36,143 bases of DNA from DATKSG01 sp035531775 (GTDB lineage Bacteria > Actinomycetota > Acidimicrobiia > Acidimicrobiales > UBA8190), in contig DATKSG010000006.1 of the NCBI GenBank assembly GCA_035531775.1, forward strand, positions 1-36,143. The letters run 5' to 3'. This document shows, in pieces, positions 16,343 through 24,887 of the stretch. Each line of letters opens with the position of its first letter. Position 1 is the stretch's first letter. A program made the position numbers and the translations under genes. The notes under the pieces were generated by a model. It did no database searches. It saw nothing but the letters and a program-made list of their open reading frames with translations, and was not told the DNA's origin.

Positions 16343-17275
16343 GTGAGGGCACGGGCTCCGTCGTCGACGGCCAACCTGGGGCCGGGCTTCGACGTCCTGG
16401 CCCTGGCCCTCGACCTCTATGTGGAGGTCGAGGTGGAGAAGGCGCCTCGCCTCTCTGTTCGGGCCGAGGGGGAGGGGGCCGAGTTGGCCGACGACGCCTC
16501 GCACCTGGCGGCTCGGGTGGCCATCGACGTGACCGGGCACGAGGGCCTGTCCATCACCGTGCGCTCGGACATCCCGGTGGCCCGAGGCCTCGGTTCATCA
16601 GCCGCCCTGGCCGTGGCCGCCGCCGCTGCCGCCGGGTCCAAGGATCCGCTGGGTGTAGCGGCCCGGGTGGACGGCCATCCTGAGAACGCGGCGGCTTCGG
16701 TGGTGGGGGGACTGGTGGCGGCCACCTCGGTACGAGGAGCGGTGCGAGCAGTGCGCCTCCCGCTCGACCCGGGCATCCACTTCGTGGCCGTGGTACCGGA
16801 GCGGCCCCTGCCCACCACCAAGGCCAGGCAGGTCCTGCCCCATCAGGTGGCTCGCGCCGATGCCACTTTCAATCTGGGCCGCCTGACGCTGCTGCTGGCC
16901 GGACTGGCCGACCGGGCCCTGCTGACCAAGGAAGCCACCGAGGACCGCCTGCACCAGGACTACCGGAGCCCACTGTTCCCCGAGGCTCCACAACTGCTGA
17001 GCCGGCTGGTGTCGGCCGGCGCCCTGGCCTCGTGCTGGTCGGGAGCCGGCCCCACGCTGCTCGGCCTGTGTGAGGCGACCGAGGCCGAGCGCGTACGCGA
17101 CGGCGCCGAGCGGGCCATGGAAGAGGTGGGCGTGGCCGGCCGGGCCGTGGTGCTGCGCCCGGACCTCGAGGGCCTCGTGGTGGACGGCTCGCCACCCGAT
17201 GGGCGCAGCCGGCCACGGCGGCTCGGTTCCGCACCCTTCGACCTGCTGGCCGATGACCGCCGGCGGGCCGACTGA
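16343..17275 (+). CDS. thrB: Homoserine kinase
   Basis: GHMP-family kinase that phosphorylates homoserine on the way to threonine, a branch of the aspartate family that also feeds lysine/diaminopimelate. The 310-residue protein begins with the typical APSSTANLGPGFD segment. It carries the GHMP ATP-binding motif PVARGLGSSAA (motif at 81-88), GHPENAAA, and the C-terminal SGAGPTLLGL motif. GTG 16343 matches the N-terminus of homologs and has a leaderless -10 at the right distance. thrC and the homoserine dehydrogenase gene are not nearby, so thrB stands apart from a thr operon. Confidence 0.93.
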   Translation: MRARAPSSTANLGPGFDVLALALDLYVEVEVEKAPRLSVRAEGEGAELADDASHLAARVAIDVTGHEGLSITVRSDIPVARGLGSSAALAVAAAAAAGSKDPLGVAARVDGHPENAAASVVGGLVAATSVRGAVRAVRLPLDPGIHFVAVVPERPLPTTKARQVLPHQVARADATFNLGRLTLLLAGLADRALLTKEATEDRLHQDYRSPLFPEAPQLLSRLVSAGALASCWSGAGPTLLGLCEATEAERVRDGAERAMEEVGVAGRAVVLRPDLEGLVVDGSPPDGRSRPRRLGSAPFDLLADDRRRAD

Positions 17276-17293
17276 GCAGCCCCCGGCCGCTCC

Positions 17294-17299
17294 TACACT
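17294..17299 (+). promoter_or_regulatory. -10 element for leaderless miaB
   Basis: TACACT is followed by six bases and the ATG at 17306, the same module as at dapA, thrB, dapD and nrdR. Confidence 0.6.
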
Positions 17300-17305
17300 T
17301 CGCCC

Positions 17306-18694
17306 ATGGCCCGCACGTTCCACATCCGCACGTTCGGGTGCCAGATGAACGAGCACGACTCCGAGCGCCTGGCCGGCCTGCTGGTGGCCGACGGTCTCGA
17401 GCCCACCGACGACGTGGCCGCTGCCGACGTGGTCGTCTTCAACACCTGCTGCATCCGGGAGAACGCCGACAACAAGTTCTACGGCGAGCTCGGCCGGCTG
17501 AAGGCCGTGACCGATCTCCGACCCGGGGTCCAGATCGCCGTGGGGGGCTGCTTGGCCCAAAAGGACAGGGACCTGGTGCGCCGGCGCGCCGGCCACGTGG
17601 ACGTGGTCTTCGGGACCCACAACCTCGAACGGGCCCCGGCCCTGCTGCGCCAGGCGGCCACGGCCGGCCCGGTGGTGGAGATCCTCGAACAGGGCGCCTC
17701 CGACGAAGCCGCTGGATCGGCGCTCACGGCTGTGCGCGAGGCCGAACACAGTGCCTGGGTGACCATCCAGGTGGGATGTGACAACTCGTGCGCCTTCTGC
17801 ATCGTCCCTCAGGTGCGGGGCAAGGAGGTGAGCCGGCCCCTCGACGATTTGGTGGGCGAGGTGGAAGTGCTGGCCGGGCGCGGCGTCAGTGAGGTCACGC
17901 TCCTCGGGCAGAACGTCAACTCCTACGGGCGCGATCTGACCAGGCGCCACCCGTTGTTCGCCGAGTTGCTGCGAGCGGTGGGAGGGGTGGCCGGCATCCG
18001 CCGCGTGCGCTTCACCAGCCCGCATCCGAAAGATCTGCGTCCCGAGACCATCGCCGCCATGGCCGAGACCCCCGCCGTCTGCGAGCACCTGCATCTGCCG
18101 CTGCAGTCGGGTAGCGACCGGGTGCTCGCCGCCATGCGCCGCGGCTACCGGGCCGAGCGCTACCTCGAGCGCCTGGCCGCCGCCCGCCGGGCCGTGGACG
18201 ACCTGGCCGTCACCACCGACATCATCGTGGGGTTCCCCGGCGAGACCGAGGACGACTTCGCTGCCACCTTGGAGGTGGCCGCCGAAGCCGCCTACGACAG
18301 CGCGTACACCTTCGTCTTCTCGCCCCGCCCCGGCACCCGGGCGGCGGCCATGGTCGACGACTTCGTGCCCGACGTGGTGGTGGCCGAGCGATTCGAGCGC
18401 CTGCGCGTGGTGGTGGAGCGCTCGGCGCTGGCCCGTCACCAAGCCCGCGTCGGGCGCCTCGAGGAGGTGCTGGTGGAAGGCCCGAGCAAGCGTGACCCCG
18501 ACGTGTGCAGTGGCCGCACCCGCCAGCACAAGCTCGTGCACTTCGCCCCGTCGCCCGACGAGGAGCTGCCGCCGGGCTCCTATGCCGCCGTGCGGGTGAC
18601 CAAGGCGGCGCCGCACCACCTGCTCGGCGAGCTCGACCACGTGCTGTCCACGCCGGCCAGGCGACGGATCCCGGTGGCCCTGCGCCGCCCCTGA
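17306..18694 (+). CDS. miaB: tRNA-2-methylthio-N6-dimethylallyladenosine synthase
   Basis: Radical-SAM methylthiotransferase that adds the 2-methylthio group to i6A37 of tRNA. The 462-residue protein has the N-terminal UPF0004 domain with auxiliary cluster cysteines C12, C48 and C82. The radical-SAM motif CxxxCxxC is at C158/C162/C165 (GCDNSCAFC), and the TRAM domain lies at the C-terminus. It is followed after 3 bp by miaA, which makes its substrate base, so the pair acts in sequence. The start ATG 17306 is supported by the -10 element and by the conserved FHIRTFGCQMN beginning. Confidence 0.97.
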   Translation: MARTFHIRTFGCQMNEHDSERLAGLLVADGLEPTDDVAAADVVVFNTCCIRENADNKFYGELGRLKAVTDLRPGVQIAVGGCLAQKDRDLVRRRAGHVDVVFGTHNLERAPALLRQAATAGPVVEILEQGASDEAAGSALTAVREAEHSAWVTIQVGCDNSCAFCIVPQVRGKEVSRPLDDLVGEVEVLAGRGVSEVTLLGQNVNSYGRDLTRRHPLFAELLRAVGGVAGIRRVRFTSPHPKDLRPETIAAMAETPAVCEHLHLPLQSGSDRVLAAMRRGYRAERYLERLAAARRAVDDLAVTTDIIVGFPGETEDDFAATLEVAAEAAYDSAYTFVFSPRPGTRAAAMVDDFVPDVVVAERFERLRVVVERSALARHQARVGRLEEVLVEGPSKRDPDVCSGRTRQHKLVHFAPSPDEELPPGSYAAVRVTKAAPHHLLGELDHVLSTPARRRIPVALRRP

Positions 18695-18697
18695 CCG

Positions 18698-19660
18698 GTG
18701 GCCGGACCTGGACACCTGGCCCTGGTTGGAGTCACGGCGTCGGGCAAGTCGGCCCTGGCCGCTGCGTTGTCCGATGCCCGCCCCGAGGCCGAGCTGGTGT
18801 CGATGGACTCCATGGCCGTCTACCGGCACATGGACCTGGGCACGGCCAAGCCCACCCCCGACGAGCAGGCTCGCCGGCGCTACCACCTGCTGGACCTGGT
18901 GGACCCGGCCGAGGAGTTCACTGTCCGGCAGTTCCAGGAAGCGGCGCGCCGTTCGCTAGCCGACATCGAGCAACGCCACCGGCGCGCCCTGTTGGTGGGG
19001 GGCACCGGCCTGTACCTGCGAGCGGTGGTGGACGACCTCGACCTGCCCGGCCGGTGGCCCGAGGTGGCCCGCTGCCTCGAGTCCGAGGCCCGCGACGTCG
19101 GCGTCCCGGCCCTGCATGCCCGCCTGGCCTCCTTGGACCCGACGGCCGCCGCCCGCATCGACCCGGCCAACGGCCGGCGGGTGGTGCGGGCCCTGGAGGT
19201 GACCATCGGGGCCGGCCGGCCGTTCTCGTCATTCGGGCCCGGATTGGCCCACTACGGCCCCACGGTCTTCGCTCTGGTGGGAATCCCCTTCGACGCCGGT
19301 GCTGTGGACCAGGCCATCGAGCAGCGCCTGCGGCGTCTCATGGACGAGGGCCTGCTCGACGAGGTCCGGCGCTTGGCGGCGCGCCCGGGAGGCCTGTCGC
19401 GCACGGCCCGCCAAGCCTTGGGCTATCGCGAGCTGCTGGGCCATCTCGAGCAAGGAGTGGCGCTCGACGCGGCCGTGGAGGAGGCCGTGCGCAGAACACG
19501 CGCTTTCGCCCGCCGGCAGTGGGCGTGGTTCCGACGCGACCCCCGCATCACCTGGCTCGACCACTCGGGCGACATGGCGCCGCAGCTGCTCGAGAAGTGG
19601 GACGTCGCCGTCTCCACTGTCGTGCGCGGCCGTGGCGAAGCGGCGGCGGTGGGAGACTAG
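18698..19660 (+). CDS. miaA: tRNA dimethylallyltransferase
   Basis: Transfers the dimethylallyl group to N6 of A37 in tRNAs reading UNN codons. The 320-residue protein has a P-loop at residues 11-18 (GVTASGKS), the substrate segment VSMDSMAVYRHMDLGTAKP, and the conserved GGTGLYLRA. GTG 18698 is 3 bp after miaB; dapF begins 2 bp after the miaA stop. The miaB-miaA-dapF-hflX order is standard in actinobacteria. Confidence 0.96.
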   Translation: MAGPGHLALVGVTASGKSALAAALSDARPEAELVSMDSMAVYRHMDLGTAKPTPDEQARRRYHLLDLVDPAEEFTVRQFQEAARRSLADIEQRHRRALLVGGTGLYLRAVVDDLDLPGRWPEVARCLESEARDVGVPALHARLASLDPTAAARIDPANGRRVVRALEVTIGAGRPFSSFGPGLAHYGPTVFALVGIPFDAGAVDQAIEQRLRRLMDEGLLDEVRRLAARPGGLSRTARQALGYRELLGHLEQGVALDAAVEEAVRRTRAFARRQWAWFRRDPRITWLDHSGDMAPQLLEKWDVAVSTVVRGRGEAAAVGD

Positions 19661-19662
19661 GC

Positions 19663-20505
19663 ATGATGCCCGACACCCGGTTGCGCCTGACCAAGCACCA
19701 TGGAGCCGGTAACGACTTCCTGGTCCTGGCCGACGCCGCCGGCCGCCGACCGGTGTCGGCGGCCGAGGCGAGGGCCCTGTGCCATCGCCGCCTGGGGGTG
19801 GGCGCCGACGGGCTGCTGCGGGCGGTGCCCGGTGCCGGTGGCGCCGACCTCGCCATGGAGTTGCGCAATGCCGACGGCGGTGAGGCCGAGATGAGCGGCA
19901 ACGGCATTCGCTGCCTGGTACAGGCAGCCGTGACGGCCGGTTGGGTGGAGCCCGGAGCGGTGTCGGTGGACACGGCGGCTGGCCGGCGAGTGGTCCACTA
20001 CCGCGCCGGCCAGGGAGCGGGTCCGGCGTTCGCCCGGGTGGCCATGGGCCACCCCGTGTTGGGCGAGGAGCTGATGGTGGAGGCGCCCACCGTCCTGCGC
20101 CCGGCGCGGACGGTGGGCATGGGCAATCCGCACGTGGTGGTGCTGGTGTCGAGCCGTCCCCATGACGACCTGGTGAACGGCCTCGGGCCGCGCCTCGAGC
20201 GGGCCGTGCCCGACGGGGCGAACGTGGAGTTCCTGTGGCAGGGCCCGGGGCCGGGCGAGTTGTCGATGCGGGTGTGGGAGCGCGGCGTGGGCGAGACCCT
20301 GGCCTGTGGGACCGGAACCTGCGCGGCGGTCGCAGCAGCGCGCCAGTGGGGACTGGTGGACACCCGCGTCGAGGTCCACAACCCGGGAGGCACCTTGGAG
20401 GTCGAGCTGACCGACGACGGTGCTGTGCTCGGGGGGCCGACGGTCATGGTGGCTAGCATCGAGATCGAGGAGTCAGCTCTGGCCCGGATGGCATCCACGT
20501 CGTGA
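19663..20505 (+). CDS. dapF: Diaminopimelate epimerase
   Basis: PLP-independent epimerase converting LL- to meso-diaminopimelate for peptidoglycan and lysine. The 280-residue protein carries the two catalytic cysteines, C84 in MSGNGIRC and C215 in ACGTGTC, and the N-terminal HGAGNDF substrate motif. ATG codons at 19663 and 19666 are both possible. Its stop overlaps the GTG of hflX by 4 bp (GTGA at 20502-20505), implying coupled translation. Confidence 0.96.
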   Translation: MMPDTRLRLTKHHGAGNDFLVLADAAGRRPVSAAEARALCHRRLGVGADGLLRAVPGAGGADLAMELRNADGGEAEMSGNGIRCLVQAAVTAGWVEPGAVSVDTAAGRRVVHYRAGQGAGPAFARVAMGHPVLGEELMVEAPTVLRPARTVGMGNPHVVVLVSSRPHDDLVNGLGPRLERAVPDGANVEFLWQGPGPGELSMRVWERGVGETLACGTGTCAAVAAARQWGLVDTRVEVHNPGGTLEVELTDDGAVLGGPTVMVASIEIEESALARMASTS

Positions 20506-21761
20506 GCCTGATCGAGCGGGCCTTTCGCGAGCGCATCGTGCTCGTAGGCGTGATCTTCCCGTGGACCTCGGCCGACGCCGTGGAGGCCGACCTCGACGAG
20601 CTGGCCCTGTTGGTGGACACGGCCGGCGCCGATGTGGCTGCTCGCGTGGTGCAGCGGCGAGACCGACCCGACCCGGCCACCTTCGTGGGCAGCGGCAAGG
20701 TGGCTGAGCTACACGAGCTGTCCGAGTCGGTGGACTCCGACACTGTTGTCTTCGACGACGAGCTGTCGCCGGCGCAGCAGCGGAACCTGGAGAAGATCCT
20801 GGGCCGCACGGCCATCGACCGCACGGCAGTGATCCTCGACATCTTCGCCCAGAACGCCCGCAGCCAGGAAGGAAAGGCGCAGGTGGAGCTGGCGTTGCTG
20901 CGCTACCGGCTGCCGCGCCTGCGGGGCCGGGGCCGCGCCTTCTCGCAGCAGGCCGGCGGCATCGGCACCCGCGGGCCGGGGGAGACCCAGCTCGAGGTCG
21001 ATCGCCGGCGGTTGCTGCGGCGCATGGCCCGACTCGAGCTCGACCTGCGGTCCCTGGGCGACACCAGGCGCACCCAGCGCCGGGCCCGCCGGCGCTCACG
21101 CCAGCATGCGGTGTCTTTGGTGGGCTACACCAACGCCGGCAAGTCGACGTTGCTGAACCGCTTGACCGATGCCGGCGTGGTGGTGGAGGACCGTCTGTTT
21201 TCGACGTTGGACCCGCGCACCCGTCGGCTGGCGCTGCCCGGTGGCGAGGTGGTGCTGGTGTCGGACACGGTCGGCTTCGTCCGCAAGCTCCCGCACCAGT
21301 TGGTCGAGGCCTTCCGCTCCACGCTGGAGGTGGTGCGTGAGGCCGAGTTGCTGCTGCATGTTGTCGACGGGTCGGCCGCCGACCCCGATGCCCAGATCGA
21401 GGCGGTGCGCACCGTGCTCGGCGAGATCGAGGCGTCCGACGTCCCCGAGCTGTTGGTGGTGAACAAGGCCGACCGCGGACCCGACGCCCGGCGCCTGGCG
21501 GCGCGCCACGACGGGGCAGTGGTGGTGTCCGCCCGTACCGGCGAGGGCATGGACGAGCTACTGGCGGCCATGGGCTCCCAGCTGCGCCGGGCCGACCGGT
21601 TGGTGCGCCTGCTCGTGCCCTTCGAGCGGGGCGACGTGCTGGCCGCCGTGCACCGCGAGGGCGACGTGGTGGAGGAGACACATGGTGAGGGGGCCACCAT
21701 GGTGAACGTGGTGCTGGACGAGGCGGGCCGGGCCCGTTTCTCGGAGTTCGTGGCCTCGTGA
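20502..21761 (+). CDS. hflX: Ribosome-associated GTPase HflX
   Basis: GTPase that splits or rescues stalled ribosomes under stress in studied bacteria. The 419-residue protein has the HflX N-terminal domain (TFVGSGKVAEL, VVFDDELSPAQQRNLE), then the linker GGIGTRGPGETQLEVDRR. The G domain follows with P-loop GYTNAGKS from residue 208, DTVGF as G3 and NKAD as G4. It overlaps dapF by 4 bp at the start and dapC by 4 bp (GTGA) at the end, so the three genes are translationally linked. Confidence 0.95.
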   Translation: MSLIERAFRERIVLVGVIFPWTSADAVEADLDELALLVDTAGADVAARVVQRRDRPDPATFVGSGKVAELHELSESVDSDTVVFDDELSPAQQRNLEKILGRTAIDRTAVILDIFAQNARSQEGKAQVELALLRYRLPRLRGRGRAFSQQAGGIGTRGPGETQLEVDRRRLLRRMARLELDLRSLGDTRRTQRRARRRSRQHAVSLVGYTNAGKSTLLNRLTDAGVVVEDRLFSTLDPRTRRLALPGGEVVLVSDTVGFVRKLPHQLVEAFRSTLEVVREAELLLHVVDGSAADPDAQIEAVRTVLGEIEASDVPELLVVNKADRGPDARRLAARHDGAVVVSARTGEGMDELLAAMGSQLRRADRLVRLLVPFERGDVLAAVHREGDVVEETHGEGATMVNVVLDEAGRARFSEFVAS

Positions 21762-22906
21762 GCTTTGTCCCGCCGCCCTATCCCTACGACCGCCTGGATA
21801 CTGTGGCGGTGCTGGCCGCCTCGGTGCCCGGCGGTGCCGTCGACCTGTCGGTGGGCACGCCCTGTGACCCCCCGCCTCCGGCGGTGCTGGCGGCCCTGGC
21901 CGGTTCGGGCACCGAGCGCGGCTACCCGCCTTCGGTGGGCTCGCCGGAGTTGCGACGAGCGGTTGCCTCCTATCTCGAGCGGCGTTTCGAGGTATCTGCC
22001 GACCCGGCATCGGTGGCGCTGTGCGTGGGGACCAAGGAGTTCGTGGCCACGGCGGCGTGGTGGCTACGGCTGCGGCGCCCCGGGTGCGACACGGTGCTCG
22101 GTCCAGCGCTTGCCTATCCGACCTATGCCATGAGCGCCACGCTGGCCGGCTGTCGCTATGTCGAGGTGCCCGCCGGGCCCGACGGCGGGCCCGACTTGTC
22201 GGCGGTGTCCGACGACGACGCCCGGCGCGCCGTGGCCATGTGGGTGAACAGCCCGGCCAACCCGAGCGGGGCGGTGCACGACCTCGAGCCGGCCGCCCGG
22301 TGGGGACGCCGCCACAACGTGCCGGTGCTGTCGGACGAGTGCTACGCCGAGTTCACCTGGTCGGGGCGCCCGGCATCCATCTTGGAGGGCGGGGCCGAGG
22401 GAGTGCTGGCCGTCCACTCGCTGTCGAAGCGGTCGAATTTCGCCGGTGGGCGAGTGGGCTTCTACGCCGGCGACCGGGAGCTGGTGAGTTATCTGTCGGA
22501 GGTGCGCAAGCACGCTGGGCTCATGGTCCCGGGGCCGGTGCAGGCCGCCGCCACCGTGGCCTGGAGCGACCAGGCCCATGTGGAACAGCAGCGCGCCCGC
22601 TACCTCCGACGGCTGGAGTTGCTGGTGGAGGCGCTGCGCGGAGCGGGGATGGACGCGTCGATGCCGGCGGGCGCCTTCTACCTGTGGGTGCCGGTGCCGT
22701 CGTGGGCGCAGGATGCCGGAGAGGCCGAGGGGCGCCCAGGGGCCTGGGTGCTGGCCGAAGCTCTGGCCCGCCGGGCCGGCATGGTGGTGAGCCCCGGCGA
22801 GTTCTACGGCGCCACCGGCGCCGGCTTCGTCCGCCTGGCCGTGGTGGCCCCCGACGAGCGACTGGCTCTGGCCGCTCAGCGTTTGGCCATGAGCGCCGAC
22901 CGGTAA
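21758..22906 (+). CDS. dapC: Succinyldiaminopimelate aminotransferase (DapC type)
   Basis: Fold-type I PLP aminotransferase of 382 residues, probably forming N-succinyl-LL-2,6-diaminopimelate from the keto acid. The PLP lysine is K224 in HSLSKRSNFAGGR. Other class I marks are NSPANPSG and SDECYAEF. The assignment to DapC rather than another aminotransferase rests on the actinobacterial N-terminal form (YPYDRL, DLSVGTPCDPPP) and on dapD and dapE directly downstream. GTG 21758 overlaps the hflX stop. Confidence 0.9.
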   Translation: MSFVPPPYPYDRLDTVAVLAASVPGGAVDLSVGTPCDPPPPAVLAALAGSGTERGYPPSVGSPELRRAVASYLERRFEVSADPASVALCVGTKEFVATAAWWLRLRRPGCDTVLGPALAYPTYAMSATLAGCRYVEVPAGPDGGPDLSAVSDDDARRAVAMWVNSPANPSGAVHDLEPAARWGRRHNVPVLSDECYAEFTWSGRPASILEGGAEGVLAVHSLSKRSNFAGGRVGFYAGDRELVSYLSEVRKHAGLMVPGPVQAAATVAWSDQAHVEQQRARYLRRLELLVEALRGAGMDASMPAGAFYLWVPVPSWAQDAGEAEGRPGAWVLAEALARRAGMVVSPGEFYGATGAGFVRLAVVAPDERLALAAQRLAMSADR

Positions 22907-22909
22907 CCT
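22904..22909 (+). promoter_or_regulatory. -10 element for leaderless dapD
   Basis: TAACCT overlaps the dapC stop codon region and is followed by six bases and the ATG at 22916. dapD-dapE may therefore have their own promoter in addition to read-through. Confidence 0.6.
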
Positions 22910-22915
22910 TCGCCG

Positions 22916-23743
22916 ATGGCCGATCTCCAAGCTCGCATCGAGGAACTGTGGGCCCGCGCCGGCGAGCTCGGTCCGGACGACGTAGATGCCCTGGCCACGG
23001 TGACCGAAGCCGTCGAGCTGCTCGACAGCGGCCAGGCCCGGGTGGCCGAAGAGGACAGCTCAACCGGCGAGGTGGTGGTCCACCTGTGGCTCAAGTACGC
23101 CATCTTGCTGCTGTTCCGCCTCCGGGCCGTGGAGGCCATGGAAGTGGGACCCTTCGAGTACGCCGACAAGCTGCCGCTCAAGACCGGCTACCGCGCCGCC
23201 GGTGTGAGGGTGGTGCCGGGGGCCTCGGCCCGCTGGGGGTCGTTCCTCGACCGCGGCGTGGTGCTCATGCCCAGTTACGTCAACATCGGCGCCCGGGTGG
23301 GGGCCGACACCCTCGTTGACACCTGGGCCACGGTGGCGTCGTGCGCCCAGATCGGCGCCCGCGTCCACCTGTCGGGCGGCGTTGGCATCGGCGGGGTGCT
23401 CGAGCCTCCCAATGCCGCTCCGGTCATGGTCGGTGACGACGCCTTCATCGGAAGCCGCTGCATGATCACCGACGGGGCCCGGGTGGGCGAGGGAGCAGTG
23501 GTCGGGTCGGGGACGATCGTCAACCCATCCATCCCGGTGGTCGACGCCGAAAGCGGCCAGGAGATCAGCCGAGGCGTGATTCCGCCATGGTCGGTGGCCG
23601 TGAGCGCGGCCCGGCGCCGCCAGTTCGCCGGCGGGGAGTTCTTTCTCCCGTGCGTGCTGATCATCAAGAAGCTCGAACCGGGACACCGCCACGACAAGGC
23701 CATGCTCGAGTCGGTCTTGCGTGACCACGGTGCCGCCGGCTGA
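22916..23743 (+). CDS. dapD: Tetrahydrodipicolinate N-succinyltransferase, E. coli-type
   Basis: Succinyl-CoA-dependent enzyme of the succinylase DAP pathway; a left-handed beta-helix trimer in the family. The 275-residue protein matches the proteobacterial form: VLMPSYVNIGA, VDTWATVASCAQIG and VHLSGGVGIGGVLEP are close to E. coli DapD, as is the length. The mycobacterial/corynebacterial DapD is a different, longer form of about 317 residues lacking these stretches. The stop codon sits in the loop of a small hairpin (GCCGGC-TGA-GCCGGC, 23735-23749). dapE follows 15 bp downstream. Confidence 0.95.
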   Translation: MADLQARIEELWARAGELGPDDVDALATVTEAVELLDSGQARVAEEDSSTGEVVVHLWLKYAILLLFRLRAVEAMEVGPFEYADKLPLKTGYRAAGVRVVPGASARWGSFLDRGVVLMPSYVNIGARVGADTLVDTWATVASCAQIGARVHLSGGVGIGGVLEPPNAAPVMVGDDAFIGSRCMITDGARVGEGAVVGSGTIVNPSIPVVDAESGQEISRGVIPPWSVAVSAARRRQFAGGEFFLPCVLIIKKLEPGHRHDKAMLESVLRDHGAAG

Positions 23744-23758
23744 GCCGGCCGGCGTTCG

Positions 23759-24838
23759 ATGAACAACATGGTCGACCTGCTCGCCACCGTGGCCGAGCTG
23801 GTGGGGGTGCCGTCGGTCAGCGGGCAGGAAGATGCGCTGGCTGATTTGGTCGAGCAGCGCTTGCGCGCCTGCGCCTTCCTGGAAGTCGAACGGATCGGGG
23901 CCACCGTGGTGGCTCGCAGCTCCTTCGGGCGCAGCCGCCGTCTCTTGCTGGCCGGGCACCTCGACACCGTGCCGCCCTTCGGTGCCGTGGAGGCCCGCTT
24001 GGAGCACGACGCCGTGTCCGGACTCGGGGCTGTCGACATGAAGGGCGGCCTAGCCGTGATGCTGTCGTTGGCCGACGACCTCGAGTCCGCCGCCCTCGAC
24101 GCCACCTTGTGCTTTTACGCCTGCGAAGAGGTGGAGCGCGATGCCAACGCGTTGTTCCGCCTGGCGTCGACGCGCCCCGAGGTCCTGGCCGCCGATGCTG
24201 CCGTGCTCGGCGAGCCCACCGGCGGGGTGGTGGAGGCCGGGTGCCAGGGCACCATGCGGGCCGAGGTGCGACTCCGGGGGCGCCGCGCCCACACGGCGCG
24301 GCCGTTCACGGGCTCCAACGCCATCCACCGTCTCCTTCCCGTCCTCGATGCCCTCGGCCGGTACTCGCCGAGACCGGTGGACCTCGACGGGTGTCGGTAC
24401 ACCGAGCAACTGCAGGCCGTGAGGATCGAGGGGGGTGTGGCCGGCAACGTCGTGCCCGACGTCGCCGTCGTCACCGTCAACTACCGGTTCGCGCCCGACC
24501 GCGACGTCGCGGCGGCCGAGGACGAGCTGCGGAGCTTGTTCGCTCCCGGCCTCGACGAAGCCCAAGGGGACGAGCTCGTGGTGATCGACTCGGCCGCCGG
24601 TGCGACGCCGGGGCTCACCCATCCACTGCTCGGCTCCCTGGTCGAGGCGTCGGGGGCCGAGGCCCGGGCCAAGGTGGGATGGACCGACGTGGCCACAATC
24701 GCCGCCCTCGGTATCCCGGCCACCAACTTCGGGCCCGGTGACCCGTTGCTGGCCCACACCCCCGACGAGCGCGTCAGCCGCCAGGAGCTCGAGCACGCCC
24801 GCCGGGTGCTGGCCGAAGTGCTGGGCTTGGCCCGATAG
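23759..24838 (+). CDS. dapE: Succinyl-diaminopimelate desuccinylase
   Basis: M20-family zinc hydrolase that removes succinate to give LL-diaminopimelate, the substrate of DapF encoded nearby. Metal-site motifs are visible: H67 and D69 in AGHLDTVP, D93 in AVDMKGG, and the E123-E124 pair in CEEVE. The 359-residue length fits actinobacterial DapE. ATG 23759 is assumed; a second in-frame ATG lies at codon 4. The TAG stop (24836-24838) also forms the beginning of a -10-like TAGGGT for the next gene. Confidence 0.93.
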   Translation: MNNMVDLLATVAELVGVPSVSGQEDALADLVEQRLRACAFLEVERIGATVVARSSFGRSRRLLLAGHLDTVPPFGAVEARLEHDAVSGLGAVDMKGGLAVMLSLADDLESAALDATLCFYACEEVERDANALFRLASTRPEVLAADAAVLGEPTGGVVEAGCQGTMRAEVRLRGRRAHTARPFTGSNAIHRLLPVLDALGRYSPRPVDLDGCRYTEQLQAVRIEGGVAGNVVPDVAVVTVNYRFAPDRDVAAAEDELRSLFAPGLDEAQGDELVVIDSAAGATPGLTHPLLGSLVEASGAEARAKVGWTDVATIAALGIPATNFGPGDPLLAHTPDERVSRQELEHARRVLAEVLGLAR

Positions 24839-24880
24839 GGTCGGTCCCCAGGAGGGCGGAGCCGCCCCCGATTAGGAGGT
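24836..24880 (+). promoter_or_regulatory. ahpE promoter, leader hairpin and ribosome binding site
   Basis: TAGGGT at 24836-24841 overlaps the dapE stop and could act as -10. The leader contains a GGGCGG/CCGCCC stem (24854-24859 with 24862-24867). It is followed by a perfect AGGAGGT at 24874-24880, seven bases before the ATG at 24888. This is the strongest ribosome binding site in the window, suggesting high expression. Confidence 0.5.
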
Positions 24881-24887
24881 CCGAGAC

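Noticed and set aside
14534..16540. Minus-strand open frame of 668 codons opposite the glycosidase gene
   Set aside because: Low-complexity Gly/Arg/His-rich translation without motifs; the plus strand encodes a recognisable enzyme over the same bases.
18505..19662. In-frame upstream extension of dapF through miaB and miaA
   Set aside because: Translation is Pro/Arg/Gly-rich shadow sequence; DapF similarity begins only at ATG 19663.
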